A stretch of DNA of 64,000 nucleotides from Tyto alba (GCF_018691265.1 NW_024881322.1:1550001-1614000); one strand, 5' to 3'. Shown: positions 14,170 to 29,202, numbered from the stretch's first letter. A program made the numbers and translations. Notes: a model not told the origin generated them from the sequence alone.

Positions 14170-17100
14170 CCAAAAGCACCTTTTACTGGTCTGCAGAGCT
14201 AGGCTCTAAGGTTACGGATACACAGCATAACTTAGAGGGACTTTGAAATCTCTGCTCTAGCTCTGAGATTAATTCAGAGTGGAACATAGTCACATTGGGT
14301 CAGTTAGTCCTGATGAGAAGCAGGATCTGTCCTATAGAATGCCAGCTAGGGATCTTTCTACTACTAAACTCAGGACTCTCGAGAAAAGAAAGAAGCTGGC
14401 AAATGTCCCCAGCACAGGGTCATGAGGCAAAGAGAATTCTGACGCACCTCAGATCTCTTGGGGAATGATCCCTGTAGCAAAACGTAACTCCCTTTCTCCC
14501 ACTGGGAACACAGCAGCTCTGTTCTGGGACTTCTCTGGAGAAAGAGGACAATGTTTCCGTGTGGAGTTGAGGAGAGGGGAAGTAAGGAGAGGAGCCTGCC
14601 TTCCTTGGAGAACAGAGGCTGTGCAAGTAACGCAGGTCATGGCTGAGAAAAGAAAACACGGCAGGTAGGACAGGGAAAGGAGGAGTACAGTATTGCAGAA
14701 GGAGCATAAAATGTCAATATTGGCATATAACAACCTTTAATATAACATGCATTTGGAATTGCAACATGCCTACAGCATCACAAATCCTGACGCAGGAGAG
14801 CACCAGGCCATGTGCACACACCAACTTCCAATACATTCAGACCTCTCATTCCCATTAGCTTTAATAGGAGTTATGCATCTAAATAGGATCTGGGATCTTC
14901 CTTCCTCTGTGCGTGTGCCATAAGCCTGTGCTGAAGGACAGAAAAGGCCCCTGACTGGAGCAGTGTTTCTGCCCACAGAAGATGCAAGGTATAGGGAAAG
15001 AAGACACAGCATCACTCTGTCTGGGAGCTGGTAGCTTCAAACTTTTGCTATGCCTTAAACATACAATAGCTTGCAAAGTTGGTTTTGGTTTCTCTGCAGG
15101 CCCATTCCCTAATGCTATCACCCACTGCATGTTCCAGCCTGCATTAAGCACCACCCTATGCCTGAGAAGTAATTTTGCAAGAAATTGAGGTGATTTCAGC
15201 ATATTTCAAGGTATTAAAATCAGTTTAGTAAGTATCAAACTCTGAAGTAAAGCAGATAATAGGTATTAATCACCCAAGTAAGTCCATTAGTCAGTTACAC
15301 AGTGTTCATCGATGAAGTCAGAATGAAACCTCAGCCTTCTCCAACTTGCTATAGCAAATCCAGCTGTTACTTTAATGGAATAAAAAATTTCATTCCCTGT
15401 GATCTCCTCTTCTATTTTTCCTAATTACTTTGGTACAAAGATTTCAAAAACATTTCTATGCCACAATAAAAAGGTAATGGTTCATCTGGCCTGAAGAGGT
15501 ATAATTACTACAAATATATTTGTAAGGCAGATAATGATTTTGGACAGCATGTTTCCACGAGCAAAAGCCAAAGTGAGCAAGCAGACTGATGGCTGTCACC
15601 TGAATGCCAGTCCTCTAAACAGTGATCCTTCTAGAAAGATCAACATCACTGCCTAATCCCTATAGGTATGTGTCTGAGGCATAACCTAATATTTTGCCTT
15701 TCCTCATATTATCAAAGTTGTGTATTTTCAGAGGTTGGTGTGGGGTTTTTTTTTTCATATTTTATCAATTTTACAGTAAGCAAAGATCATTATATAAAGG
15801 ATCACTAAATAAATATTATCTTTCGCTCTGGAAAGTCAAATTACAGTCAACTGTTCACCACTATGGAAATAGTTGTTCAATATTTATATATATTTAATGC
15901 ATAGGATATCTGGTTTGATAAAAAAGCTAAACAAATTCAGATGTTGATTTATATGGTTGTAATTAATTTATATATACATTTGGATTTATCAATCCAGTTC
16001 CATGTTATTGCAGGCAATTTCCTTAGATAGTTTCCTAATATTACAAAGAAAGTTTCCGTACCTGGAAAATAAATCAAGGTTCTTAAAATTCCCTATTCAA
16101 AGTATTCCCATTCTTGAAATGCAAAAGGGGAAGGGGAAGAAATTGGGGAAGGGAAGGTAAAAGAAAAACAACAACAACAACAAAAAAAAATACAGTTTTT
16201 CCTTTTTGGAGTTATGGAAGAAAAAACTCAGCAAAATACGGAAAATAGTCTAATCTTAGCGAAGAAAGCGTTCTGGAAGTTTAAAGTTCTACTTAAAATT
16301 AAAATGTGAAGGATGGAGGGATTCTGAGGAGCCCAGGCAGGTATTTCTCTCAAGCCACAGTTAATGATAGTTTGCATTTCTCTTAGTCACAATGTCCAGA
16401 AACATTTTTCCTTAAAAAGACCACAGCAACCATCTCAAGACCAGACGGTCTGCGACAGAGATCTGCTGCTCAGTTACTGCCGGTATTGCACGGATTTACC
16501 CCAGCACCTGCCCACTCAGGAGTCAAACGTAGTCATTCCTGCAAAGGTAAGGACAGCACAAAAGCAAATTCTCATGTAATACCTTTGCCCTTGCCAAGTG
16601 GCTGCGAGTTTGAGGTGCTTCCAGGCCTCCCTCCTCCTGTGAAAGGGAACTCGGAGCTGGAGAGGCAAGATGCCCATCACGTAGGTAGCTGCCTAGCGAA
16701 CACTCACAAGCCCGTTTCTTCACAGCGCTCCCATGCCGCACACCGGCAGCCTGTCCCAAAACCCCCCCAGCAATATGCTTCTGCCAGCCTCCTACCCTCG
16801 GGCCGTGTCCTTCAGGGCTTCCTAACACAACAAATTTGGTTGCAGCAGTTGACATTACTTCCACACGGCCCCTGCCTGCTCATACCTGATCCTACACCAG
16901 CCCTTACCAGCGCCAGGACAATTGCACCGGGGCCACAGAGCGAACCACAGCGGGACCTGACCCAAGGTACACGTAATTCTTTTCAGCCAGGTTGTTTCTC
17001 AGACAGATCCGTCGTCTGATCCCAGCCCCTACTCCGCCCCGCGCGTGGCTGTAGCAGCACAACTTGTAGGGGCGCATGGGCAGAGTGGAAAAAGGGACAC

Positions 17101-20100
17101 CCACAGGAAGAGTCTGAAAACAAGAGCTGCTCGGGCCATCCACACTGCCAAAGCAACTTGGTAAGTGATTTGTTTAAAAACCAGTTCTGAAACAAAGATT
17201 TAGCCCGTCTGACTTCCTGAACTGTGAGCCTTACTCCCTCTCCTCTGTTAAACCCTGCTTCCAATGAATCCATAAGCCTAAGCTTATTAAGCCATATTTT
17301 GAAGACTTTTCTCTTACTTGCCATGATGATTAAGTAACCATCCTCACATCGTTCCTCTCAAGCACACAGAGCCATCCCAGTATAACCACGCCAGGCAGGG
17401 GCGAACACTGTTAACTTGGTGGGGGTGACTAAATTCATGTTCGCAATATTATATTTTGCCAGATTATTTTGGTACTTGCACTTCTGTCTCAAGCATGAAC
17501 TCAGAAACAGATAAGAACACACAGACAAACGGACAGCAAGCACAAATGTCTACAAAAAAAATGAAAAAGAAAACGGACATGCAATAAACATGTTTGAGCC
17601 CCTAATTAAAATTGGTTCATTTCCAGCCCTCATCTAGCTTTGATCTTGGAAGATGTGTTTGCCTGAGCCAATCTGCCCCTTGTCAGCAAACAACTGGCAG
17701 TCAGCAAACAGTTCAATAGTCTTCTCTTGAGCTATTTTGTGCATTCCAGCTTCTTCACTGCCAACCGTTCAAACCTATTTGAAATGATTTGTTTTTCTTT
17801 CCAGATTGAAGAATGTGATGACAGTCAGTGCAAGAAAGCTGTATAATAGTTAATGTTGTGCAAGCATTGGAATGATGAGAAAACTGTTCTGAGTAAACAC
17901 GGTCATTTCTCCAAAATGTATTTATCCAGTTGTTAGACTCCACACGCTTGTGTGGACTACTGGAATTACAGAATACTAAATCTGCAAAATGTTCATCTAT
18001 TGACAAAATAAACAATGAAGCTGAATACCTCAGGATCGGATGGGCAGTCTTTTACGAAGAGCACATTCCCTAGAGAGCAACTGGAAGATCTTAGCTATCA
18101 CACACAGCTTCAAAAACCATTAAGGAGACAGAACGTTGCCTGTTCACAATTAAGTCAACAGCAAATCTTCACTGCCATAAGAATCAGCGCCAACATAAAA
18201 TAAGAGCCGATCTGAAACACACGTCCAGGCCCTAACAAGGTATCTTGACAGGATGGTTCACCCATAACTGTTTCACTAGCCGTATTTCCCTTCTGAAAAA
18301 CAAAGCAATTTTTTTTTTTTTTATTAATGTACTTGCAAAAAAGAAAAAACAGAAATTCTACCTCCTAAAAGCCCTCTTTTCTCCCCACCCACTTTGAGTG
18401 GATTTTTTCCTTTTCTTGTCTGTCTCATTTCTAAATCAAACTCCTAGCAGCTGCTTATTGAAGACTTCAGTGGTGATTCTGGCTGGCTAAAGGCAGCTTA
18501 TTTCTTTCAAAGTAATAGACGAAGAAGGATAGAAAGATACACAATAAAAAAATAATGCTTCACAGTTTCCAACACGGTGGATGAGTAATTCCAAATATAT
18601 TGAGAATCTCCTCTGCTTGCAGTATTGCTCTCTTCTGCTTCATTTAGAGGATACAACAAAGAGCAAGCTTAGGAGGTATAGAGCTCAACAGAGCTATACC
18701 ACACAGGAGGATCTCCTTTGCAAGGGGGAAGGATGCAATTAACAGCTGTCACATATAAAAGTTAATTGCCCATTAGTCTTTTGCAATGGAGATTCCTGAA
18801 TCCATTTCAATAGTTTATCAAGATAAAACAAGGTAAACAAAACAAGATAAAACCCAAACAACTCCCCCCATAATTTATTCAAATGTTTAAACATTCTTTA
18901 AAAGATAACTTAGTTTGCTGCTGACTGACATGCAGATGGTATATAAATAACCACACACAGAGGCTTTGCTCACTTTAAGGCTTTGATTTAAAACTCAGAG
19001 AAGATTCCAGAAGAAACACCAAACTGCAACTTGCCACAAGTAAACTACAGTCTTTTTGAAAGTCACAGTGCATTTAGTATTCATTTAGTATTCTGTACCA
19101 ATGGTAAGATCAGAGAGTATTCATAGCGAATCTCTGTGATACATGAAAGTGCACAGCCCATACAGAGTTTATATTCCAGAGATCTGGATTCAGTTTTGAC
19201 GCATTGTTGAAAGCAGTTGATCTTTCTCACATTTGCAAACACTTGGTAGAACTGCTGGCTTTATGAGAAGTTACTTATTTATATAACACACAATAAACAC
19301 CAGAGATCCAATACCATTTGCAGATAAATCAACAAAAACATTCTTGTTGTTCTGGCATGCCTTCTGTTGGGTTTTAGAAAAGAGGTTTCCATTCTTGCAT
19401 GCCTAAGAATGAAAGTTTCATCAATCAAAATCATTCATCAGTCTTGTAATGCCCCTCTGCCTGACCTGCACTGCCTCATGTAACAAGCAACCTGCTGAGT
19501 CTTCTTCTGCAGAGAACACATCTCGGTAGCCTATTCATCTAATCCATCAAACAAACGGAGTAGTTGTGTCGGTCAAATTCACGCAAAAGGCATGCTGTGG
19601 TAACTAACTGAACCCCAGGATCCACCAGTCACCAGACAAGCAGGCAGCTGACAACTGCATTTAAACAGATTGGGCCTCATCCTCTTTAGGCCAACGTCAT
19701 AATGAGAAGAGTACAAGCAAGAATTATTTTTCAATTACATCCCTTAGATGCTGCTTATGATCCAGCTTCTCAAGAACATTTACAGTAACGTTTTCCTTTA
19801 GGATAGGCAGCGTAGGGATTATTTTACACTAGCCAACAGTGTCTGAAAACTTGGGAGTCGGACAAGATGTAAAAGTAGAATTAAAATGGATTGACTGACT
19901 TCAGGTAAGTCTCTGGTGAGCATTTATTCATATTGCAAAACTACTGCTGCGAGAAGGTTGACTCTAGCTTTTGATGTGGCCTTTATAGAGAGCCTACTCT
20001 GATCTAAGCTTTAATTATACATTAATAGCATCTGAAAGAGATTCTCTGATGGAACTAATCCTTTCACACCTTGACCCATATATTTTTCCTTAACCAACAG

Positions 20101-23100
20101 GAGACTCTTAATAGATTAGACTATTAAACATTACTCTGGTCCAGACCTGTATCATAAATCCCTGAGACAACATTTTCCATGAGGACAGCCTGAAATGACC
20201 TGTTTTCCAATGTCCGTGATCTGATACACCTATTCTAGCCATGGAGCTTGTCAAAATTAGGTGGCATATCAGACTCTAAATTATACATCAGGACAAACCT
20301 TGGAATTATATAGCCTTGTCTCTTTCCCAAACCTCTTGACCTCATTTTCCCAAACCCAGTCAGACCAAGAATCTCTCTAGGTTATTAAACTGTTAACATT
20401 TCATAAATTTTTGTACTAGCAGCATGAAACTACCGAAAAAATCTGTCAGGAGAAAAGTAGAGGCTAGCACAGATGGGGAGGCAGTGGCAAGAATTGGAAA
20501 TAAGAACTAGAAAGAAACCGGTTTGAGCTTTGGGACTGACAAAAAAGATTCAGTGTTTATTATGAAGGCTTTCAGATTGCTTTGTATTTGAGGAGGAATA
20601 TTAATTCCCTCATTCCCCATCCCAACCTAATTTACACTGCAGATCTTTCCCCAAAAACTTGCAATTGTAGTAAAGAGAAACAGAATGGCAGCAGATTTTA
20701 TTTTACTGTCTATAACTCTACAGTAATACACATGCACCAGTCTGGTCTAGTGACTTTAAAAATTCAGTAACATTTATGGAGAGATGGCCATCTAACACCC
20801 CATATCAGGGAAAACAATTTCAGGGTTTGTTCTTCTAAAAACCTTCATGAATGTCTCTTCACTCTGTTAATCTTTCATCTATTTTTCCACTCTCCCAGAT
20901 CCTTCATATGCACCAATTTGTAACAATATGGCTTAGCCTCAGACAGACTCCGAGGCACTGCACCAGGAACCGTTAACTGTTTCGAAATATGATCTCATTC
21001 TGCTTTTTTCTTATTGCTTAACCAGTTCCTCATCTCACGCTCTCTCTCCCACGTTAAATGAAAAAAAGCCTCTTGTGAAGAGCTTTGTCACAGGCTTTTT
21101 GAAACATGATCTCTAAATAAAAAGTTGCTGCAAAGATGTAGACTATACTAAAACTAAACAGAAAAGCGCTCGGAAGACCAACTGCCTGCGTGTGACTCAT
21201 TTTCTGCCACACATGTAAACTATGCCTTGAGAAAGGCATAAAGACAGAGATCAAGAAGTCTTTGATAAAATAGGGGCTGTAATTTAATTATTGGTGCCAA
21301 GTGAGAAACAGCTTCACCACTCTGAAAAGGAATTGTTTGTGAAAATCAGATTCTGGCTCCCAGCAGACCCTCCTTGTCTAAGTCATTAAGACTCTGCCTC
21401 CTACCACTATTAGTCATGCTGAGTATTAATATTATTCATTATTACTCATAGTTTACTCTTTGAATAACCTCATTAATTTCAGTGAGACATTTGCAGTAGG
21501 AGGTAGTAGATAATCTATGTATTTATATATGTATGAATGTCTAATTAAAGGCTATCAAATGAGAAGACTGAGTTTCCCTTGCTGACTAAGCTGATCCTCA
21601 AAACTCTGGACCCAGAACTGAAAGTATTTGTGGCTGCTGCTGAAGACGTGCTAAGTCAAGCTTTCAAAACTATCTGTGGCAGAATCGGTCTTCACCGCAA
21701 CTTTCATGAGGATACTGCAAAGTTATACCAGCCTTTCACCTCCAGGCTCTACTGCAGAAAAGAAACTTGGAGAGGGTCAGCTGCCTGTCCCTCAGTGCCC
21801 CCCAACGACGTGCGAGTGACAAAGTTAGCAAGCAGATTCAGAAAACAACACACACAGCTTGGTACCTCACAGACCGCTCTTCCATTTATTCCTGCTCTTT
21901 TGTGGATCCCACTGACGTTCAGAACATTTCTCCTCTGTGGGTCTTCCTTCTTCCAAAGCTAGGGAGAAGAGCAAGCTAGTTAACCATCCATTATAAGATC
22001 AAACTATACTTTATCCCCCCTCTATAGGCATCCTGTGATAAGATCCATCTGGGGGAGAAGGGCAGACTCTTAAAGAAATAAAGGGTCCATGAGAACACCT
22101 CAAATCACTCAGGTGGCAAAGTGTTGCTACTTTTTATTTTTTAAAAAAGGAGAGTTAATTTTCCCAGTGATTTCAGACATTTCAAAAGTTCGTGTATTAC
22201 AACATTAATTATATTTTTAAAGAGGAAAATTCTTGGGACAACTTTTTACAGAAATAAATTGAGACAGCAGTGCTACAGGCAGTGGAGACTGGAAGGGTAT
22301 GCTGTCTGAAAACACGACAGTGAGTCAGAAAAGCATGACCGATGTCTGCTCCCCGATCATTTCCTTCGAATGTTCAAAGGAATTCCTGCCACGGGTGAGA
22401 ACTATAACTTTTTGCTCTGTCCCCATGTCTTCCACTCACTCTCCTCCCCCCAAGCAAAGATTACTAGCACAGCTACAAAGTCATCACCCATCCTGTTTTC
22501 TTACCACTACCCACCTCATCCCCATGAAAGCCAGCTGGATCAGGCAGTGCCTGCGAAGCCAGGCTCACTAATCCCATCAGGAGAGTGTGATAGCAATCTG
22601 AAAGCAGCAAGGCGGGACACTTTCTAAATACTACCACCCACAGGAAAAATTGTGCTCAGATGCTTACAGACTATGCAAGCCTGTCTGCTCTCCCGGCCTG
22701 GACAAAGAGCAGGAAAATGAGCCTCGGACCAGGCTGTGCTGTTTAGTGGCTAACCCTCAGAGAAGCAGACTCTGTCCCTCCCTCAGCAGCCTGGAGCACG
22801 CCTTGAACGTCAGCCCTGTACTACTGAACTTGCTCAGTCTCTTGCTCTGGACGTGTTGGCTCACACGAGTGGTTCCCACTTCATGTTTGTCTGGAGCCAG
22901 GGTTAAACTTCGCGTTCGAGGCAAAGCCACGGACCGGCATAACGTCTGAGGTGAGCTTAGCAGATCAGAGAGTCAAAGAGGCTATAGCTCTTCTGCCACC
23001 AGATCCTACCCAGTGAGCTCCTGAGATCAACAAAGTCCAACTACAGGATCAGCATGGGCCCCTCTCCTACCCACGCAACCCACTGCACCAGAAACCGTCC

Positions 23101-23650
23101 CCCCGTCACAAACCTGGCTGCAGCACACGTTTGAGGATCAATCCGGAGGCAGCACACGGGATGATACGGTGCTGCCTTCTTCCTCAAATTGTAAACATCA
23201 ACCATCCCCTGCAGCTGGGGACAATTTTAGTCACCGCAAGCTCTTAACAAGTAACAGCCCATGCACCTCCCGCAGACCTGGTGTTGTATTTCCCTCTGAT
23301 ACAGACACATAATGAGGCTGGGGAAGGAAACGTTTATCTCCTCCACAGTGGAGCCAGACTAGAGGCAGGCACCATCTTATCCAAAACAATGAATCAACTG
23401 ATCGTACCATTGACTGAGCTTTCAGATACTTCCTTCTGGCAGACAGGCTTCTGCTTAAACACCCAAGGAGGGGTGGAGTTCTCAGAACTGCAAGTATTAG
23501 CAGAGGTACATTAAACATATCGATTGCTGAGGTGTGTTTCTAGACAGGGGCCAGTGCCAACATGGATTGCAGTTGCGTACAAACCCTCTACCTTCTCCTT
23601 CCAAGAGCTCAATCATAATCTCATATAGATTGATCAAGGCTAACATACTC
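14170..23650. other. Intergenic, mostly unrecognised
   Basis: Unique sequence with the GATA/forkhead cluster at 18.8 kb and a modestly GC-rich stretch at 16.45-17.1 kb. The 127-codon + frame at 21579-21962 has varied composition but matches no family I recognise and has no splice or promoter context, so it is not called a gene. Confidence 0.4.
18811..18855. promoter_or_regulatory. GATA/forkhead motif cluster
   Basis: In 40 bases there is TTATCA, AGATAA, GTAAACA and a second AGATAA (18815-18850), that is, three GATA-type sites around one forkhead-type site. It lies in AT-rich DNA 28 kb downstream of EOMES. Chance occurrence in A-rich sequence is a real alternative. Confidence 0.25.
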
Positions 23651-23656
23651 TAGTTT

Positions 23657-23678
23657 AAAAAAAAAAAAAAAAAAAAAA
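23657..23678 (+). repeat. Poly(A) tract, 22 A
   Basis: Uninterrupted A22. Confidence 0.95.
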
Positions 23679-24133
23679 TCAAATCAGCTCCAGGGCATTT
23701 GCAAATAACTAGCATGAGAACCAGAGTCTATCAGACTAAACCGGGAACTTCCACACCTGTGAAACTCAGGCCTTCATTAGTATTATTTTTAAGAATTCTA
23801 TAGATTCAGTCATATCATTCCAGTTGTCTCAGACAGAAAATTCTAAATTAATCTATTTTTCAGTTTGAGAAAGAGAGGAGACAGTTATTTACCTATCACC
23901 TAAGAAAGTAGTGAAGAAATATTACCTAACATCTGTCTCCCAAATCATAAATCATTGCACAAGTACCAAGGAGTATTAGGACTTACATTTTTTTCTAAAA
24001 AAGACTCATCGTGTAATCGGTCTTCTACAAATACAGTTGCAGCAATTCTCATGGATATAATAAAATGATCTGTTATAATCCTTTAAGAAACATGCAGCGT
24101 CAGGGGTCCAATAAACTAATATTTTTCAACTGG

Positions 24134-24156
24134 AAAAAAAAAAAAAAAAAAAAAAA
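24134..24156 (+). repeat. Poly(A) tract, 23 A
   Basis: Uninterrupted A23 followed by CAAAACACC. Confidence 0.95.
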
Positions 24157-24659
24157 CAAAACACCAAACCCAGTTTAAAACTATCTCAATTTTGATCATG
24201 AGAAGTGATGGGTCAGTCCCATTCCCAGTTACTGGTAAGCAACTAGCAAAGCTTCCATTGACTTCAATGGAAGAATTATAGGACTTTGAGGCAATGTATT
24301 TTAAGTTCCTGATATTGACAGGAATTTCCCTGTGAGCACAAATGTCACACAGTAACCACTGGGCAAGAATAAAATGGTGACATTATTACTAGTGCAGAAT
24401 AATGGTTCGTGATCTTTGCACTGTGCCCTATAGTGCAAATGTCACTACATTTATTAAGAGATTTCTTTTCCTTTGTGTTTGAGGGCATGGTTCACAGCAG
24501 AAAATATTTTTATTTTTACAGTGACCTTTGCAAAGCTTGCACAGCTAGATTATGTCGTGGTAGTGGGACAACCCAAAGGTCATGAAACATTATTCTGCCC
24601 TAGTAACTATTAGAAATGTGATGGGAGTTAGAAAAGGTGTCTGTCCCCAGGGCCAGTTT

Positions 24660-24765
24660 TTCAAGTCTTCCACCTCTGGAGACCTGGGTTCACTATTGGC
24701 CACGCCAGTTACAGGCTGGGAGCTGTTATGAGTCCTCGTTAACATTTCACCAGTTAACTGAAGGC
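24660..24765 (+). repeat. Possible MIR-like relic (tRNA-related part)
   Basis: CCACCTCTGGAGACCTGGGT followed by TCACTATTGGCCACGCCAGT resembles the MIR segment 'CTCTGGAGACCTGGGTTCNATTCCTGGCTCTGCCA'. Short and diverged. Confidence 0.3.
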
Positions 24766-24769
24766 TGTG

Positions 24770-27700
24770 CTTCCTGACTGGATGAAATTCACTCTCTCTT
24801 TAGATACTACTGAATCATCCAGACAGTAAACTTAATAATAATGCTTAGACCGGGAGGAGTGAGAGCTGTTTTCCAAATGCAAAGGAAAATGCTGCCATCC
24901 CCTTAAGAACAGACAATGAGAAACTACAAAACCAGCTTGGAGGTAAGGAAGAGGCACCATCCTGGATAACACTGTCGAATGAAAGCTCCTAAGGCAGCTG
25001 TGCACAGCTTGTTGGCAGTAGACTATGCTTGTAATATTTCAGTGTCAAAACATTAGATTGTAATGATGTGTACAGGACTATTGTGCTAGTCCATACTTTT
25101 CAAAATTACACAAATCTAAAATACAGCGACTGAAAAACAATGCAAATTTTTCAAAGAGCATTAGTGGGCATTTGTACAGCAGGTAGTAAAGTGAACAGCA
25201 ACACTGGCTAATCTGTATCAAGGCCTGCAAAATATGTGTATTATTTTCGTCACAATGTTGTTTAGGGGCACAGCATGCAAAGTAACAATTAAAAAAAAAA
25301 AAAAAAAGCAAAATCCAAGGCTCAAAACCGCATGGAAGACAAAGTAAACAGTGATGAGGCACTAAGGAAGCAGACACAAAAGCTGGTGCCTCTACTGATG
25401 AGTTCAAACCGTCCAGCTGATTCACACGTAGGCAACACAAAGTGAAGTAGCTGCAGCAGAAAGAACAGGATTCCTGGAGATGACACAGGAGTTAGAAAAG
25501 CATTCACCTCCTTTGCTTCAGAACGTCCCGTTCTGGCACTGCCACAACATGTCACTTTGAAACCAAAATGGCACTGAGAATTACACAAACACGGGCATGT
25601 GGTTAGCCCTGCTGGGGCTTGTTACCATGATGTCACCACCTGAGGTTTTTTTCCTCACAGTTTTGCATGCCAGGATTATAAAATTTTACCATTTTTAGCC
25701 TCCAGGCCTTAATTATATTTGTGTTTTGCTGGTGCAACAGTATTTTCTGCTACCTAACTTTAACAGAACATCACCTTTTCATGTCTCTGCAACAATAAGT
25801 GCATCCCTTGGTTGTCTTCACACGAAGTCCATGTTGAAAATATCCTTGATATTCCACTAGGATAGAAACAGGGGCAAAATGCACTGGGAGAAATAAACCA
25901 ACTGCAATTTCACAACAATTTTAGAAAACAAGAGGAATGCAGTTGGGGGATAGATTTTTAGGAAGCTTCAAGGCTACCAATAAGATTCCATATAGGGTTT
26001 TTTTATTTTGTTCTAAAAGAAAAAAAAAAAAAAAGCATCTGATGTAATTTTCATAGAAAATTACCACAGAATAAGACTTTCTTTTCTGACTAGGATTGAA
26101 CATAATCGGTAAAATTCACATTGGAGGCTCATGAGCAAATAGGTTTTGTGACGCAAACCTGCCCTCTGCTGGAAGCACAAGAAAATGGTAAATACAAAAG
26201 AATCCCAATATAATTTGAAAGGGATACCTTTGATATTTGTACACAAACAGTGCTTCTTTACATTGTACGTTCTCTTTCTCTGAATGACGATTTTTCCAAC
26301 TCCGAATAATACATTTTATTCAGTGCTACAGAACAATGTCCGAATACCTTATCTACCAACAAAACGTTACTGATCCTGCACAGACCCAAGACTACGCAAG
26401 AAGGCAAATGCTGGTAGTCACAAGCCTGCAGGAATCACTGAGCTTATAGAAATATCTGTGTCTTCCTTTCCTCATGAAGTTCCCCGCTAGCTGTGCATGT
26501 GCACCTCTGGGAATATTCATCTTCCTCTAATATTTTCACCCTCCATGGACTGTGACAGTCACAACCACCATTGCTGTTTTGTCTCACTTCTGCCTATTCT
26601 CAATTATTTTTTGCCTTAAACCCCCCCCCCCCAAAAAAAACCATGTTTGAACAGCTCCAGCATATATCCTGTTATTCACATACACAAAGATCAATGCTTA
26701 TTAAATAGGCCTTAAGGCCCTTCAGCCTGATATGAAATCATCATTTTTCATCTAAATAGAATAACCTTGTTAAAACTGAGTCTCCTTGCATATAAAGGAT
26801 CACCTAGTCCGAAAAAAATGAGGCCAACCAGTGTTTGCTCCCTGACTTACTGCATAAAATCAAGGAAAGCTGCAGATGTTGGGCATTTTGTAAATATATG
26901 GCTTGTAGGCACCATCCACTTTTTGCATAAGAAAAGCCCTACTTCTTCCAGCAGCCACCCACTCTCAGCTTAGAACTAACTGGGGGCTCATTCTTACACC
27001 CTCTGTTTTATTACCCCTGGGTATCACAGCTTGTCCAACCTGAGCATGTTGCTAATAGAAACTATTAACAGCATAATCTCAAAAAACATTTGTGCCAAGA
27101 GATGCACTCCAGGCCCACTTACATTATAGCCTCTGCTTTTTTGTAGACTTCACGCCAGTAAATAGTTGTACCCGGGTGCTCCTGCACAAACACAGGGTTA
27201 GCTGAAAGGTTGCAGCCACAATCACTGCACCTGTCCCAGAACCTGCAAAACCATCTTCAACCACGTTGGTAGAGGACTTTCCCATCAATGTGATCCCCCC
27301 AGCGTGGTACTCCAGGGTGGGATAAAAACATCGATGGATCTCTGGCGATGAAACACGCTTCTCGCCACCTTCATAGTTTTACAGGTGGCATAGATTCGGA
27401 CTCTGCAAGTTTCTGGGGACGGATAGCTCTCCCCTCTGAGCAGAACCTGCAGCTATGCCATTATTCAGCCACGTTTTTACATCAGCTGGCATGAGCCTCC
27501 TTCACAGGCAAAGGTACCCACGCACTCCCTGCTCGGGCTGGGCTCCTCTGGAGCTGACGGCGCCAGGAGCTGCATTCTCACAGAGCTGGAAGGTGCTCAG
27601 AGCGACGGCTTGGCCCACAGCCCCCCCGGCAGCTCCGTGGAAGTAGGGAGCCATTGCCTTGCTGGGAGCAACAGGTTCTCCGTGTTCTTCTCCTGCATGG

Positions 27701-29200
27701 GACAGGAGCTCCTGGATCCTGCCGAGCTCCCTCTTTTTCCAGCTGGAGCCAGCGTCCACCATGAAGGGCAAAACGGACAACCTGACTGACCATTTTGCTT
27801 CTGTGAAAAATCAAAGGATTCCAGCTGCTGAACTCAGCTGTGCTCTAATTTCAACAGTAGCCAGGCATCAGTGTGTCCGTGTAGGCACTGACGATCCAAT
27901 ATTTGAAACCTGAGAACTACCCAGACATATGAAAGTTCACCTACCAAGTGGCAAATACCTCCAAAATTATGAGAACTCTCAAAAATCCTTGTAAGTTTAC
28001 AACCACATGCTTGGAAGAAAGGACTGTAGCTGGAAATGTGTGGAAGCACCTCATTGATCTGAAAAAAAATAAAAAAATGTATGTATTTATTGCAAAGTTA
28101 AACCTCCTGGTGATGCACTCTGTAGGAAGGTGTTGCAGTCCAAGCGCCATCCCAGGAGAATCAAAGCTTAAATCATCCCTGACACCTTTGCACTGCACAA
28201 ATAAGTAAGCCTGGTCTGCAGGACAACCCTCAGCAGACAGAGGCTTTGCCAATATCTTGTGTTCATATAACCAGTGTACTTAAGGTGGAAGAAATATGAT
28301 CCAGTAAGTATGGAACATAATAAATACTTTTTTACATTTTCATGCTGATGAGCAGCACTGGCATTTAATTAATAAGATCCTTGAATAAGAAAAGTCTAAC
28401 TTAAGTCAAATTTGTGATATTTAAGGTAATTACTAACTGGGCTAATGTCTTGCATTTGGCTAGTGAACAAAGCCTGTTTTTATTAAACCAAAGTAAAGCG
28501 GTGAATTAACTTGTTTTGTGGCGCACTCGCTTCCTTTCTGCCACAGGGCTCTAACCGTTGAGAATTGTCTACTTCAGTAAGCGAGAAGGCATGGCATTTC
28601 CAGAATTCCACCTGAATCTCACACTGCCCTAGCTTAAGGGCCGGTGATGGTATCTGCAGGTGTAAGCCTAGTGCCCAGTAAGGACCAAGGAGAAGTAGTA
28701 AGGACAGACTGGAGAAGGCGATGGGACACGCCAGTAGGATGGGAAGACAGGCACAATATTACAGCATTTGAATAGCTAAATTCTGCTCCTACTTACTTTC
28801 ATACAGATCCTCTAGCACACTGCATCTATTTTCTGGTCAGGAAGCCATCCTTTCCCACTTTCCCCCTTTCTCTGCTTTCTTCTGGGCAGCTCAGTTCAGT
28901 CTGCATTTCACTTTACCAGCTCTCCCCTCATCTTTGTATCTCCTTCTCCAGCCTCTCCTCCGTGGACTCTTGATCAAGTAAAGTTAGGTTGGAATTCTCA
29001 CAGTTTATTACATCAAGAATAAATATTTAGAATAGAATGTTTAAAATGAGACAAAAATGGGTTTCTGAATCTACATGCTAACTAGAGAAAAGCACAGTGG
29101 GAAAAACAAACAAACCAACCCCACAAAACCCGTCTGCTTTCTCATTGACTGCGGAGTTACTGCAGGCTTCCTCTACCTGTGGACTTCAGCTGAAGCCAAA
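24770..29200. other. Intergenic, nothing recognised
   Basis: Unique AT-rich DNA with small simple repeats (A17 near 25290, C12-A8 near 26620). GC-richer at 27.25-27.8 kb with short frames on both strands but no family match. Confidence 0.4.
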
Positions 29201-29202
29201 GT

